Assembly (NCBI GenBank): GCA_019454045.1
Contig: SKCR01035554.1
Coordinates: 1-64,000, forward strand
Direction of reading: 5' to 3'
Length of the DNA stretch: 64,000 nt
From: Zanthoxylum bungeanum
Lineage: Eukaryota; Streptophyta; Magnoliopsida; Sapindales; Rutaceae
Shown here: positions 32,135-42,934 of the stretch, piece after piece
Layout of the letters: the number at the start of each line of letters is the position of its first letter
How positions within the stretch are numbered: the first letter of the stretch is position 1
Notes under the pieces: model-generated
The model's input: the letters and a program-made list of their open reading frames with translations, nothing else
The model's database searches: none
Told to the model about the DNA's origin: nothing
Position numbers and translations under genes: made by a program

Positions 32135-33802
32135 TGATCGGTGAAATCACACACGTAACGCAAGCGCACGTATCGCTCAAGTAGTATAAATGTATCGATC
32201 TCACGAGGACTTAATACCTATGCTATCAATTTATGAAGCTAAATATCTACGAGTATCTGATTGATTAGATTGTTGGTTGGATGGTGATTTTTATCTAAAA
32301 CAAGTAAATAAAACAGTGCGAAAGTGAATTAGAGGAAAATCAATATTATAAAGCTATATAAGGTTGTGAATCCTTCCAATATCTTTTAAAGATGAAGTGA
32401 TTATCTCATGTTTGTGCAATATATCGGTTTATTAACCTGGAACACGAATATATGCAAAAGCCTCTGTCGATTGTCAGTTGCAAACACTCAAAGTAACCCA
32501 ATTAATCATATGTCTATGTTAACCAAGTTACCTGAATTCATTAAGATTAAGTTACAATTGTAGCTACCCCCGTCCGACAGGTATATGTCTATCCTGAAAG
32601 GAAATATACCTTCAGGAAATTTACCCTAAGGTGAGATCGTGAGTTATTGAGTTTAATGCTGAAACCTAAAATTCATTCGTCAAGTTCATTTTACGTTTAC
32701 CATATCAATCTTATTAGTGGCCAGTTAATAAGAAGCATTAAGATTAAGACTCAATAAATAAATCAATATATTACCCAAGACATAAAATAACCAACTTATA
32801 AATCGGTGATATTAGAATTCATCACAACCCTATATACGGTATTTAGTTACAACACATATCTAGGATTATTAAAGACATAAATAAATAAAACAACATAAAA
32901 CAAACTTGAAAATTAAAAAGGTAAAATAAAACAATAAAATAAAATGTTGGGGGTTAGTGGATTCACTTTTATTACTTCTAATTTAGAAATCTCTCTTATT
33001 ATAATATACAAATCTGCATTACATTACCAACCGACCATATAGGTGGTATCCTGATTTAGTCATATTTTTAATTAATTCCAACCGACCATAAAGGCGGTGT
33101 CCAATTAAGTCAGATTAAAATTAATTTAATTAAGTCCAACCAACCATAAAGGCGGTACCCCATTAAGTCGGGTTTTAAGATAGTTTATATATTATAACTA
33201 AGGAAGATTAATCTAAATTATAATAATAAAAGTTTTACCTTTCACCCCAGCAGAAATAATTTACCTACTCATACTTTAAAGTAAACAAATAAAGATTTAT
33301 TACTTAAAATAAAAATTAAATACAAGAAAGCTGTAAATAAACAAACAAGATATTATCTTCTTTGTATTCTTAAGGAAATCCCCATAAGAAAGTATGAATT
33401 TTTCAAATGAAATCGGCCTCCATTTATAGGCAAAATTTGGCCTTGCGCGACGCGCCGTTGATTTCTGACACATGTACGCGATTTTGACGAGATATTGACA
33501 CGTGGCACGCGGCTGTCGGCAGCTGAATTATTGGCTGATGTCATGATGATGTGATGATGACACACATGCTGACATGGCGATGATGAGTGTCGGCGGCATA
33601 GTAACTACGGCGCGTCGCGATGTGAATTTTCATTTTTGTCTGTTTTTCGCTGTTTTAGCCCCAAGTTGATTTCATTGAATCCTGAAATCTTATTTATCTA
33701 CAAAATAACACAAAACACATCAAAATATTCACAAAACTCGAGAAACTATACAAAACATTAAGTAAAATGGACGGTAAATATTGATGTATTTTCCGCTTAT
33801 CA
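32135..33802 (-). repeat. 5' LTR of the truncated Athila element
   Basis: 1668 bp with TG...CA ends. It has three copies of a motif like AACCGACCATAAAGGCGGT at about 33025, 33080 and 33142. The partner LTR is absent. Confidence 0.8.
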
Positions 33803-34264
33803 GTTATGTGACAATAATTGTGACTGTGACTATTGCACTATAGTAATTTTAGGACAGATTTTGACACTATAGAATTCTTAATTTGAAAGAGATTTCTTTA
33901 TGAAAGTTGTAAGTTGGAATGTTAACTATATATAACATCTTATACATTGTGATTTGGAATCTGTGTTAAGAAAATATGAACGTTTCAAAAAGATTGATCA
34001 ATAACTTATAAATATAAGAGTCATTTTTTATCCATTTGTCATCGAAAATATATATCAACTATGATTTTTTATTTGAAGTTTATGATTTATAAATCAATAA
34101 TATGTAATTTTTTCTTAAAACACTTTATATTTTGGGAGACATTTAATTTTTAAATTTAAAGTTGAAGAAAAATCCCTTTTATATATATAAAAAAAAACAT
34201 GCTTTTTCATATATTTTTTGTGTGTGGCAAACTTGTAATAACATTACTTACAACATATATTTAT
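33803..34264. other. AT-rich spacer, no gene seen
   Basis: No recognisable element or coding region. Confidence 0.45.
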
Positions 34265-34273
34265 TTCTTTTTA

Positions 34274-35455
34274 GGCAAAAATGCAAAAGTGACCCTTTAA
34301 CTTTCATGTTTTTTCATTTAAGTTCGTTAACTTTCAGTTTTGTCAATTCAGTCCTCTAACTTTCAATTTTTGTCAATTTAAGGCTCCGTTATAAATTCAT
34401 CACTGTTGTCGTTACAAATAACGGCAACAGCAAAGTAAACGTACTTTGCCTGTTACTTAATTAATACCCTCAATTAGAAAATATAGGCAGACAGATGAAG
34501 TTAAAGCAAAGTAAGCGTACTCTGCTTGCATCTTTGAGCTATTTTTTGTCAAAAACACATATACCAAGTTCAATGACTTTTTGTCAAAAATTTATAAAAA
34601 TTATAGCTAGTGCTAGTAACGAAGATATGTATTTATTATAAGAGATTAAGATAATCAAATGTTTTACCTACTATATTTAGACTCGAATCGAATGATTCGA
34701 TTGTGTTATTTCCAATCCTTCAAAAAAAAAAAAACACGAGACGATACATTTTACACTGCAGTTGATCAGTGGACCCTAGCGACGAGTGTGGAAAATAATT
34801 ATACGCAACTTATTTAGCAAGAACTTAATGGTTAGACATTACAATACATGCGATTGCACATAATCAAAAGTATTGGTTGTCATCAAATGTAATGTCACGT
34901 CATCCGAGAATGCCATCATGCCACTCAAAAGATGGAGATACCATACAACGGAGGTAGATTTTTGTAAATGACATCAAATGTGATACCGCGTTGTATGGTA
35001 GATTTTCTCCATCTTTTGATTCGATGGAGAATAACACAATCGAATCATTCGATTCGAGTCTAAATATAGTAGGTAAAACATTTGATTATTTTAATCTCTT
35101 ATAAAAACACATATCTTCGTTACTAGCACTAGTTATAATTTATATAATTTTTTGACAAAAAATCATATTGAACTTGAGATATGTGTTTTTGACAAAAAAT
35201 AGCTCGAATATGCAAACATAGTACGTTTACTTTACTTTATCTTCATCTCTCTGCCTATATTTTCTAATTGAGGGTATTAATTAAATAACAGGCAAAGTAC
35301 GTTTACTTTGCTTCTAACGGCAACAGTGATGAATTTATAACGGAGCCTTGAATTGACAAAATTTGAAAGTTAGAGGACTGAATTGACAAAACTGAAAGTT
35401 AACGGACTTAAATGAAAAAACATGAAAGTTAGAGGGTCACTTTTATATTTTTGCC
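34274..35455. mobile_element. Mutator-type element with very long inverted repeats (1182 bp)
   Basis: Ends are GGCAAAAATGC... and ...ATATTTTTGCC. The left arm (34274 to about 34730) is matched in inverted order by the right arm (about 35005-35455) over roughly 450 bp with a few percent mismatch and small indels. A perfect 9-bp duplication TTCTTTTTA flanks it (34265-34273 and 35456-35464), the Mutator signature. The short core holds a second, smaller inverted pair (AAAGATGGAGA near 34928 and TCTCCATCTTTT near 35005). No transposase is encoded. Confidence 0.85.
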
Positions 35456-35920
35456 TTCTTTTTATATGTAGGTTGACTAAATGGGAAGAAACATTTGTGC
35501 TTAGACTAGATTGGAAGAGATCTAATGGTTTTAGTCTTTTTTAGAAATTCTTCTCTTTTTTATCTACTGTCACAATGTCATTATTAGTTAGATGAATGAA
35601 AATTTAGTCACACATTGATGAGTGGTATTTATATCACTATTTCACACTCATTTAATCTAATATTTTGTATAGTTTCTTGAGTTTTGTGAATGTTTTGATG
35701 TATTTTGTGTTATTTTGTAGATAAATAAAGTTTCAGGACATTCTGGAGATGATTTGGAGTAAAACAGTGAAAATTGGCGAAAAAGGGCATTTTGGTAATT
35801 TCCAGCATCGCGCCGCCCAGACCTTCCGCATCGCGACGCCCAGCATGCGCCGAATCTGCTAACGTGCGCCTGGTCAACTGATCAGGATTTGAGAAGTTTG
35901 ACTTTGCTAAAATGCGCCGT

Positions 35921-36345
35921 GACACGTGTCACCATCACATCCAATCTGCTAACTTGCACCGTGCCACGTGTCAACATTATATGCTGCCGACACTTTGACT
36001 TGACACGTGTCGCCTCGTCATCAGCCATGTCAGCGGTCAACGAGTCAACTTTGCCATGTGTCACGCCACGTCATCAGCCACGTCACAAGGTCAACGAAGT
36101 CAACATGCCACGCCAGCATTAGCCAATCACAGCGTGACACGTGTCGCCACATGTCGCAATCCTATTGTGCCGACAATTGCAACACGCGTCTTCGCCACGT
36201 CAGCGCCACATCATCACCACGTCAGCATGACGTCATCAATGACGTCATCACAATAATTGAGTCTTAGCCGCTTGCCACGTGTCGCGTGAACAGTCAGCCG
36301 CCATGCCACGTGTCGCCTTCTCAGCGTGCCACGTCTTACTATTCC
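35921..36345 (+). promoter_or_regulatory. Cluster of 13 ACGT-core motifs in the LTR promoter
   Basis: Six CACGTG (G-box, mostly CCACGTGTC or ACACGTGTC), four CACGTCA, two TGACGTCA and one CACGTCT lie within about 425 bp. Chance would give one or two ACGT tetramers in this length. ACGT cores are known binding sites for plant bZIP and some bHLH factors. The cluster ends about 50-60 bp upstream of the TATA box. The 3' LTR has the same cluster at about 43240-43660. Confidence 0.75.
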
Positions 36346-36393
36346 AGCGTCGCGACGCTGACCTGGCATCGCGACGCTGGCACCAAAAATTTC

Positions 36394-36401
36394 TATAAAT
36401 A
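36394..36401 (+). promoter_or_regulatory. TATA box of the Athila 5' LTR
   Basis: TATAAATA in the context TTTCTATAAATACTGCGCG, followed by a CT-rich stretch (CTTTCTCTCTCTCATC) suitable for transcription start. The same motif recurs in the 3' LTR near 43702. Confidence 0.65.
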
Positions 36402-37690
36402 CTGCGCGAATTTCATAATTCTGTGTGCCTTTCTCTCTCTCATCTTTTTGATGAAGAGAGAGTGTCTCTCTCTAAAATTTCTTTTAATTTAATTTTTTTT
36501 ATTTTTAATTTGTAATTAATTTTAATTACCATTTGTAATAATAGTAATTTAGTTTTTTACTTTTTACAATTTTTACTATTCTGAGAAAGTAATTTCCCAA
36601 CTAGGGTGAAAGGTAATTCTTTTACTGTTACTATTTAGATTAATCTCCCTTAAAAATAATATTATACTAAATTAAAATACTGATTAAAAAGGATACCGCT
36701 ATATTGGTCGGTTGGTAATTTAATTATGGTACCGCCTATATGGTTGGTTGGACTTAATTTGACTTAATCAGGATACCGCCAGATGGTCGGTTGGTAATAT
36801 ATAACAAGTTTATATATTATTTTATGGGAGATATCTAAATTAGTAGTAGTAAAAGTAATTACTTTTACCTTAGCATTTTATTTTATTTTACTTTTCAGTT
36901 TTACTTATGTCTTTTATTTTTCAGTTATTAGTCCTAGTTATGTGTTGTAACTAAATAGTTATCTGGGGTTGTGATGAATTTCAATATCACCAGTTTATAA
37001 GGGTTAGATTATAGTTTGGGTAATATAAAGATTTATTTATTGAGTCTTAATCTTAATGCTTTTTATTAATTGGCCATTAATAAAATTGATTAGGTAAACT
37101 TAAAATGAACTAGACATAGAGATTTTAAGTTTAAAACCTTAGACTCAATAGCCCACGATCTTCCTTGAGGATAGATAACCCTTTAATAGATTTCTTTACA
37201 GGATAGGAATATATCTGTCGGGCGAGGGTATCCATAATTGGAACTTAATCTTAATGAATCCAGATAATGTGGTTGACATAGGAATATGGTTCAATTGGGT
37301 TATACTGGGTATTTGTGTCTGACCATCGACAGATGCTTTCACATAATTTCGTAATCCAGGTTAATAAATCATTGTATTTCCTAACTATAAAATAATCACT
37401 TCATCTTTATAATGGTATTGGAATAAATCACAACCCTAGATCTTTGTGTCTTTTGTTATTTTCTTAGTATTTTCTTTTGTCTTTTTATTTATTTATTTAT
37501 TTAGCAAAGTCTTTCAACCAAACAAACAAACAATCTATCTCTTCTCCATTTAATTAGATATTTGTAAATAAAAGATTCAACAATTAATAACAACAGTAGG
37601 AATTAAGTCCTCGTGGGATCGATATTTTTATACTACTTGAACGATACGTGCGCTTGCGTTATACGTGTGTGTTTACGCCGGTCAAGTTTT

Positions 37691-37709
37691 TGGCGCCGTT
37701 GCCGGGGAC
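37691..37709 (+). other. Primer binding site (tRNA-Asp type)
   Basis: TGGCGCCGTTGCCGGGGAC begins six bases after the 5' LTR. It matches, in inverse orientation, the site at 32110-32128 of the neighbouring truncated Athila element. Confidence 0.85.
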
Positions 37710-37816
37710 TTATATTCTTGAGTTGTTAATTTTGAAACTATCTAATTTACTTATATCTAATTTTCTTTCTTTTATTTTGTAATTTTTATTTCTTTTGTTT
37801 TCAGGTGATTAAAAAA

Positions 37817-38454
37817 ATGGAACATTATTGGGAGATTGAAAGATCACAAGTTTTACAAGAAGATACACCCCAAATCTGGGAGCAACAGTCCGGTTTTCTG
37901 AGGCCTGTTGTACAGCCCAATGACTATCATTGGATGTCAGAACCAAGTAATACTACATTTGCTCAACAGAACTCAATGTGGAGATGTGACATATGTAATG
38001 GTAACCACCCAAGCGATTATTGCGAGTACAACTACAATTCAGGGTGGCAGAACTATCAGAATCTTTCATGGTATGATGAGCCATCACATTTCACAGAGCC
38101 ACATTTTCCATCTTATCCACCATCTACCTTTGATCCTATCAAGAACCAGAACCATCCGAGGAAGATCAATTAATTCACATGTTCAAAGAACAAGAAGCTC
38201 GATTCGATGCACAAATTCAGAGTAACGCAGAATCCATGCAGAGAATGACAGATCAGATCAGACAATTAATAGAAAACCAGAACATCATACCTCAAGAACC
38301 AGTTTCAGATGACACTGATGAAGCCTTCAAGAACCCAGAAATCCACAATGACACCTTAACAGAGGAGGAGGCTGAGCAGTATCAACAACAGAGGTATCAG
38401 TTCAGGAACCCGAACCGACAAAGTCTCGATTTGATTTCTTATATCAGATTCTGA
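37817..38454 (+). pseudogene. Partial Athila gag (zinc knuckle and C-terminal part)
   Basis: The first ATG is at 37817 (MEHYWEIERSQ), after an intron-like pyrimidine tract ending TTTTCAG at 37804. A CX2CX3HX4C knuckle (CDICNGNHPSDYC) lies near the middle, a spacing I associate with Athila gag. The frame stops at 38173. The following frame (38179-38454) has a polar, probably coiled segment (MFKEQEARFDAQIQSN, RQLIENQ). The N-terminal Retrotrans_gag domain, present in the element at 31284-32010, is missing here. Confidence 0.7.
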
Positions 38455-39144
38455 CGAGGATGAAACTGAGCTGTTTGTGCCAACTGCATCAAAAATTGAG
38501 GATGGAATTCTGTATCCTCAAAATGAAGATCTTGGAGATTCCATTGCACAAATGTTTGATGAAGATCTACCTGAGCCAATCATTCAACCAGATCAGAGGA
38601 TGAAGACCTAAAATCTAACATTTCTTTTCAGGTTGACAATTTTGAAACATGTATTTCACAGATGACAGATGAAGAGCTGAATGCAGAAATAGAATTTTAA
38701 AAAATCTGTGAAGAAAAGGTGGAGCAAGAAGCAGAGCAATGGAGGAGCAAATGTCTGACCTTATTAAAATCCAGAGCATTCAGGAAAAACATCGCTGTTT
38801 TGGGGAGTACAAACCAAAGATATCACCCAGAAGCTTGACAGAATGGAATTTCCATTCCAAGTCAAGCACCATACGGACCTCCTGATTTTATTTCTTTCTT
38901 TGCAGGAACCACTGGAGCAACAAAGATAAAAAAGGTAGCACAAGCACTGAATAAGACAAAATTCTTTTTATCACTTTACAGTTGGAAGAGACCCTTCAAA
39001 AGCAACGCTCATGGGATTGTCTTTGATATGACATCCAAAACGACACTGAAACCTCCTAACAGATGAATTTCAGTCACGTCTGGCTGAAGACGAAAAATTT
39101 AGCGCTAGCAGGGAGGCAACCCATGCATTTGTTGTAATTTATTT
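38455..39144 (+). other. Athila interior, no clear domain
   Basis: Broken acidic frames in several phases (for example DDETELFVPTASK-like after 38455). No protease, reverse transcriptase, RNase H or integrase motif was found here or further on. Confidence 0.5.
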
Positions 39145-39999
39145 TTGTATGTGAACTTTTTAATTTTATGTGTGAGTTTTGCAGGAAAAATTAAAATGGA
39201 ATTATCAGGACAAAGCAAGCCAGAACAAACGGGATTTTCACAAAATAAAAATTTGACAAAATCACGAAGATACAAAGTCAATCCAGAAAAGACCGGCCGA
39301 GTAAGAAGTCATCTTTTGGGACGCGTCCCTATGGATTTATCTGTCGCAAGACATGGTTTTGCCGAAAAAAAAAAAAAAAAAAATCCTGCGTCAAAACCCT
39401 AAAGAATCGAGTGTCGCGACGTTAGACAATTTTCGGCGTCGCGACACGCGATCGAAATCAGAGACATAAGCAGAGGTGCCACAGATCTCATTTTTATTCC
39501 TTCTTCTTCTCAAACACCACGAAACCAGAAACCATCGCCCCACCAACCCACCACGCACGATCCAGCTAGCCGAGAAGCCACCAAACCGAGAGGATTTGAC
39601 CGAGATCTATCAAACCATCATCATCTTCCTCTTCGAAATCAATCACCATCACGAAACCGCAAAAGCCCCGAGAACCACCGCAAGCCAACACAAACCGAGA
39701 TCCAACACCATCACCAGATCCAACCAAAATCAAACAAAGCCGAGCCTAGCCGAGCCACTGCCGTGTTTTGCCGTGACTACCAGAGCCGACCTTCACCATC
39801 GACGGTTTCGACCGCCCTTGCCGTGACCGAGCCCTTCCTTCTCCGAGTCAAAACCAGACCAACACCACCGAGATCCACCAGCCGAGACACCACTAGCCGC
39901 AAACCTCACCTTTGTCGAGCCGTGAACCACCAAACCGATACCAGACCAACATCACCGAGATCCACCAGCCACGCCACTGCCAAAACCGACCAAAGATGA
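39145..39999 (+). other. Athila interior with Pro/Thr/Arg-rich frames of unknown origin
   Basis: A frame at 39145-39402 (KMELSGQSKPEQTGFSQ) is followed by overlapping Pro/Thr-rich frames (39476-39826, 39763-39999). A phrase of the form CCGAGATCCACCAGCC occurs twice (about 39868 and 39955). GTCGCGACG motifs near 39412-39445 echo those in the LTR. It could be captured host sequence or untranslated filler; I do not recognise a protein family. Confidence 0.35.
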
Positions 40000-40369
40000 G
40001 ATACCCACCACCGTGAAATCACCGAGACAGCATCTGACCCACGATCAAAACCATCCATGATCAGATCTGATTTTTGTGGATAATTTGTGTGGTTAATTTT
40101 GATAAAAATTGGATGTTACAGGTTTTGAAATTTTGGCAGTAAAGAGGATAATCGAAAAATTAAATGAGTTTGTGGTTGATTTTGTTGAAATTGGAGGATT
40201 GTGAATTTGGAAGTTTAGTGGTGAATAACTGGCTGAATTCTGAGTTTAGAATTGCCAGATCGATGGATTTTGTAGAATTGGGGGCGAAGTTTGCATTGTA
40301 GTGATTTTTGAAGTTTAGTTTTAGGATGATTTGGGGAAATTTTGAGTTTTTAGAGGAGACTCTGTCGAA

Positions 40370-40497
40370 ATTTTCACTAAAAAATGGTCAATTATCGATC
40401 GTGGTAAAAAAAAAAACGTAAATTGAACATAAATTTTTCCTATCGGTAATTTTTCCTGTAAAATTTCAGCTAACCAGGTATTATCTTCTAAACTCTT
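40370..40497 (+). pseudogene. Decayed second copy of the LOG 3' end
   Basis: The run AAATGGTC...GATCGTGGTAAAAA with the following TTCCTGTAAAATTTCAGCTAACCAGGTATTAT parallels the end of the LOG copy and its 3' flank at 41535-41637 (AAATGGTCCGAGGATGATCG, then TTCTTGTAGAATTTCAC and AATCAGGTATTAT). In translation both read KWS..DRGKK. This suggests that a captured module was duplicated, and the first copy has decayed more. The comparison is by eye over about 110 bp. Confidence 0.5.
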
Positions 40498-40942
40498 TTG
40501 TGTATACATAGTGTGAACTTTTTAATTTTGTGTGTTATTTTTGTAGGGAAAAGCACAAACGGAGCATTTTAATACAGAAGGAATTGTGTTTGACAATCAA
40601 AAAGAAGAGAGCTAATTCATTTGTGATGGCTAAGTAAAGAATTAAGTCTTGAGACACATCCTAATGAATTTATACTATGCGAGTGGCGTATTGCATACAC
40701 AATTCCGTTGCCTTATTATTACTTTGATTCGTTTTTTTTGTTGTAATTATCTTTATTTTCGTAGACAGGATCCAGACTTTTTGACCTTTCACGATTTCTT
40801 TTGTTGTTTAGCTAACAATCGTCCTCTGAAAAAAAAAAAACTTGTGCTATTATTGTATTCACCCTTTTCAGGTACTATAAATTCAGCCCGTCATTGCACT
40901 TTTGAAGGCATCCTGATTTGAAAAAGAAATACATAAAAAAAA

Positions 40943-41594
40943 ATGGAAGCCACTTCAAGAAGACGAGTTGAGAACATCTGTGTGTTTTGCGGTAGTACTG
41001 TTGGTACTAAACCACAATACGTAGAGGCAGCACAGAATTGGGTCGAGTCTTAGCAGCAAGGAATATGCACCTAATATATGGCGGAGGAAATCTTGGACTT
41101 ATGGGGATCGTTTCAAAGGCCGTACAGGAAGGAGGCAGTCATGTTTTGGGAATCATCCAAAACCCTTGGCAGAGGCAAATCTTATTGGATCATCAAACGG
41201 AGAGGAACTGATCGTGCCAGGTATGTCTGAACGACTGGTAGAAATGATTAACCGTTCTGATGCTTTTATTGCTTTGCCAGGTGGCTTGGGCACATTGGAG
41301 GAAATTTTTATAGTTCTATCTTGGGCGAACCTGAATATACACCAGAAACCGCTTGGACTGCTCAACGTTGATGGATTTTATGATTTTCTTTGTGTGTTTC
41401 TTGATGATGCTCGGAGAAATGGGTTCGTGTCGAAACCTATGAAAGAACTCCTCTTTACTGCCAGAACTGCTCCGGATCTAATAGACCAACTCATAGCCTA
41501 TGAACCAAAAGTTGACCCTATCATTTCAAAAATAAAATGGTCCGAGGATGATCGTGGTAAAAAGCGTAGGATTAATCTGGATCTTAACCTTTAA
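40943..41594 (+). pseudogene. LOG: Captured LOG-like cytokinin riboside 5'-monophosphate phosphoribohydrolase, intronless, two frameshifts
   Basis: LOG enzymes cut cytokinin nucleotides directly to active free bases in the cytosol. The copy starts at the ATG at 40943 (MEATSRRRVENICVFCGS). It loses frame near 41037, continues in another frame with [12 protein letters not shown], and loses frame again near 41165. It then runs open to TAA at 41594 with SDAFIALPGGLGTLEE, the PGGxGTxxE family motif, and GLLNVDGFYD. Its total of about 215 codons matches the usual LOG length. Plant LOG genes normally have several introns, so the continuous sequence points to capture from spliced RNA. The last residues are INLDLNL. 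The 142-residue open part begins without an ATG (first in-frame ATG at 41223). It lies on the element's sense strand. LOG identity is firm; enzyme activity as it stands is unlikely. Confidence 0.85.
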
Positions 41595-42934
41595 TTTCTT
41601 GTAGAATTTCACTAATCAGGTATTATTTTATAACTCTTCTTCTACTGTTTAAGACATTGGGGACAATGTCTCATTTAGGTTTGGGGGTGAGGTATAGTTA
41701 ATAGTACTTGTTTGTATTGTGTTTTTATTTTTAGTCCAAAATTTTTCGAAAAATACAAAAAAAAATTGAAAAATTTTGAAAAATTACAAAATTTTTTTGC
41801 ATTTTTGTGTTTTTATTTTGACTAAAAAGGTGAAATTGGTAAGAGATAGCCGAGTAAGGAGTTTCCACTCTTGAGACGTATTTCAATCATTTATTTCGAA
41901 ACAAGTTAATTTTTGTTTATTTCATTTTGAATTATTTAATTTGTGAATTCTCCATAATACTGACTAAAATGGATCTTCATATGCTCATTGACAGGTATTA
42001 TCAACGCATAGTAACATACAGACATGAGCTGTAATTGAAAAGCTTGTAATATTCCGTGCTCTAGTTTAATTGGAGGAACCATCTATAAATAGTTATGGAA
42101 TAAAAAAAAATAAATAAAAAAATAAAAAAATAAAGTATCTAAGATCCGGGTTATTAAGTCTGTAAGGGTGTTTTAACATCTAGTGCCCTAAAACCAACTG
42201 GTTTGGGAGTCATTGGCCCAAAGCTCGCTACATGGATCAAAGATACTGCAAAATATTCATATCTGAAGTCTGAGTAATTAAGTTCGTAGGGGTGTCTTAA
42301 CACCTGGTGCCCTAAAGCCAACTGGTTTGGGAGCCACCGACCCAAAGCTCGCTACATAGACGGAAGATATTGTATATAAATAAAAAGTCAAAATTCAGAA
42401 AAAGCAAAGAAAAAATCAGAAAAATGAGAAAAATTATGTCATTGCTACAAAAAGATGTGAAATCTGATAGAACTTTAGGACAAAAATATTACTCTCTTAT
42501 CAACTGCACTTATGACTGTTGTGGGCAAAAATGAGTTGTTTAATATTTTGTTGGTTGTGTATATGAAGAATGGTAAAAATAATCGGAGAATTTACTTATT
42601 CGGTAATTTAGAAAGAAACAAAACAACTAGTAACTTGGAGTAGAAGTTTCACCTAATTAGTCACTAACATCTTTATTCTCTTTTCGCTTGTCTTTTTGCT
42701 TTTGTGTGCATTAGTTTTACTATTTTTTTACTTTTGTAAAATGTTTGTGGGTATCATTGTTGTAAACCCTCACGAGACTACAACTCGTCCACTAGGGACA
42801 CCTAGGGGTTTAAAGGCTTGTTGCATATGCTAAATGCAACCGTAATCCCTACGAAAATGGCTTAGTGAAATTTTATTATGTTATTTTATTCTGTATTTTC
42901 CTCGAGGACTAGCAAAATGTTAGGTTTGGGGGTG
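41595..42934 (+). other. Athila 3' interior up to the polypurine tract
   Basis: Noncoding. Contains ACATTGGGGACAATGTCTCA and GGTTTGGGGGTGAGG near 41650-41690. A second GGTTTGGGGGTG lies just before the 3' LTR, so the polypurine-like tract is present twice. Otherwise AT-rich. Confidence 0.6.
42137..42368 (+). repeat. Two tandem copies of a ~116-bp unit
   Basis: Both units carry TTAACA(C/T)CT(A/G)GTGCCCTAAA, then CCAACTGGTTTGGGAG and CCCAAAGCTCGCTACAT, with about 15% difference. Confidence 0.85.

Larger units (their letters stand above)
31085..33802 (-). mobile_element. Truncated Athila-type gypsy element (5' LTR, primer site, gag)
   Basis: On the minus strand: LTR 33802-32135 (1668 bp, TGATAAGCGG...CCGATCA), primer site TGGCGCCGTTGCCGGGGAC (plus-strand 32110-32128), then gag. 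Nothing recognisable remains beyond about 31085, so pol and the 3' LTR are lost. The LTR shares motifs with the 35616-44995 element, including repeats of the ACCGACCATAAAGGCGGT type, so the two are related but not the same family copy. Confidence 0.8.
35616..37684 (+). repeat. 5' LTR of the LOG-carrying Athila element
   Basis: 2069 bp. U3 contains the ACGT-motif cluster and the TATA box described separately. The later part has three phrases of the ATACCGCC...TGGTCGGTTGG type also found in the truncated Athila LTR. A few tens of differences from the 3' LTR are visible, including a 12-bp indel near 36236, which suggests a fairly recent insertion. Confidence 0.9.

Noticed and set aside
35889..36267. 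His/Thr/Ser-rich frames in the Athila LTR (and again at 43208-43573)
   Set aside because: They read through the ACGT-motif array, change composition with frame, and have no start or family support.
39476..39999. Pro/Thr-rich frames as a possible second captured gene
   Set aside because: No domain or motif is recognisable, and the two overlapping frames share short repeats; kept only as unknown Athila interior.
41166..41594. The 142-residue LOG frame as a functional short enzyme
   Set aside because: It begins at TTG, not ATG, and lacks the N-terminal FCGS and GGGNLGLMG parts, which are in other frames.
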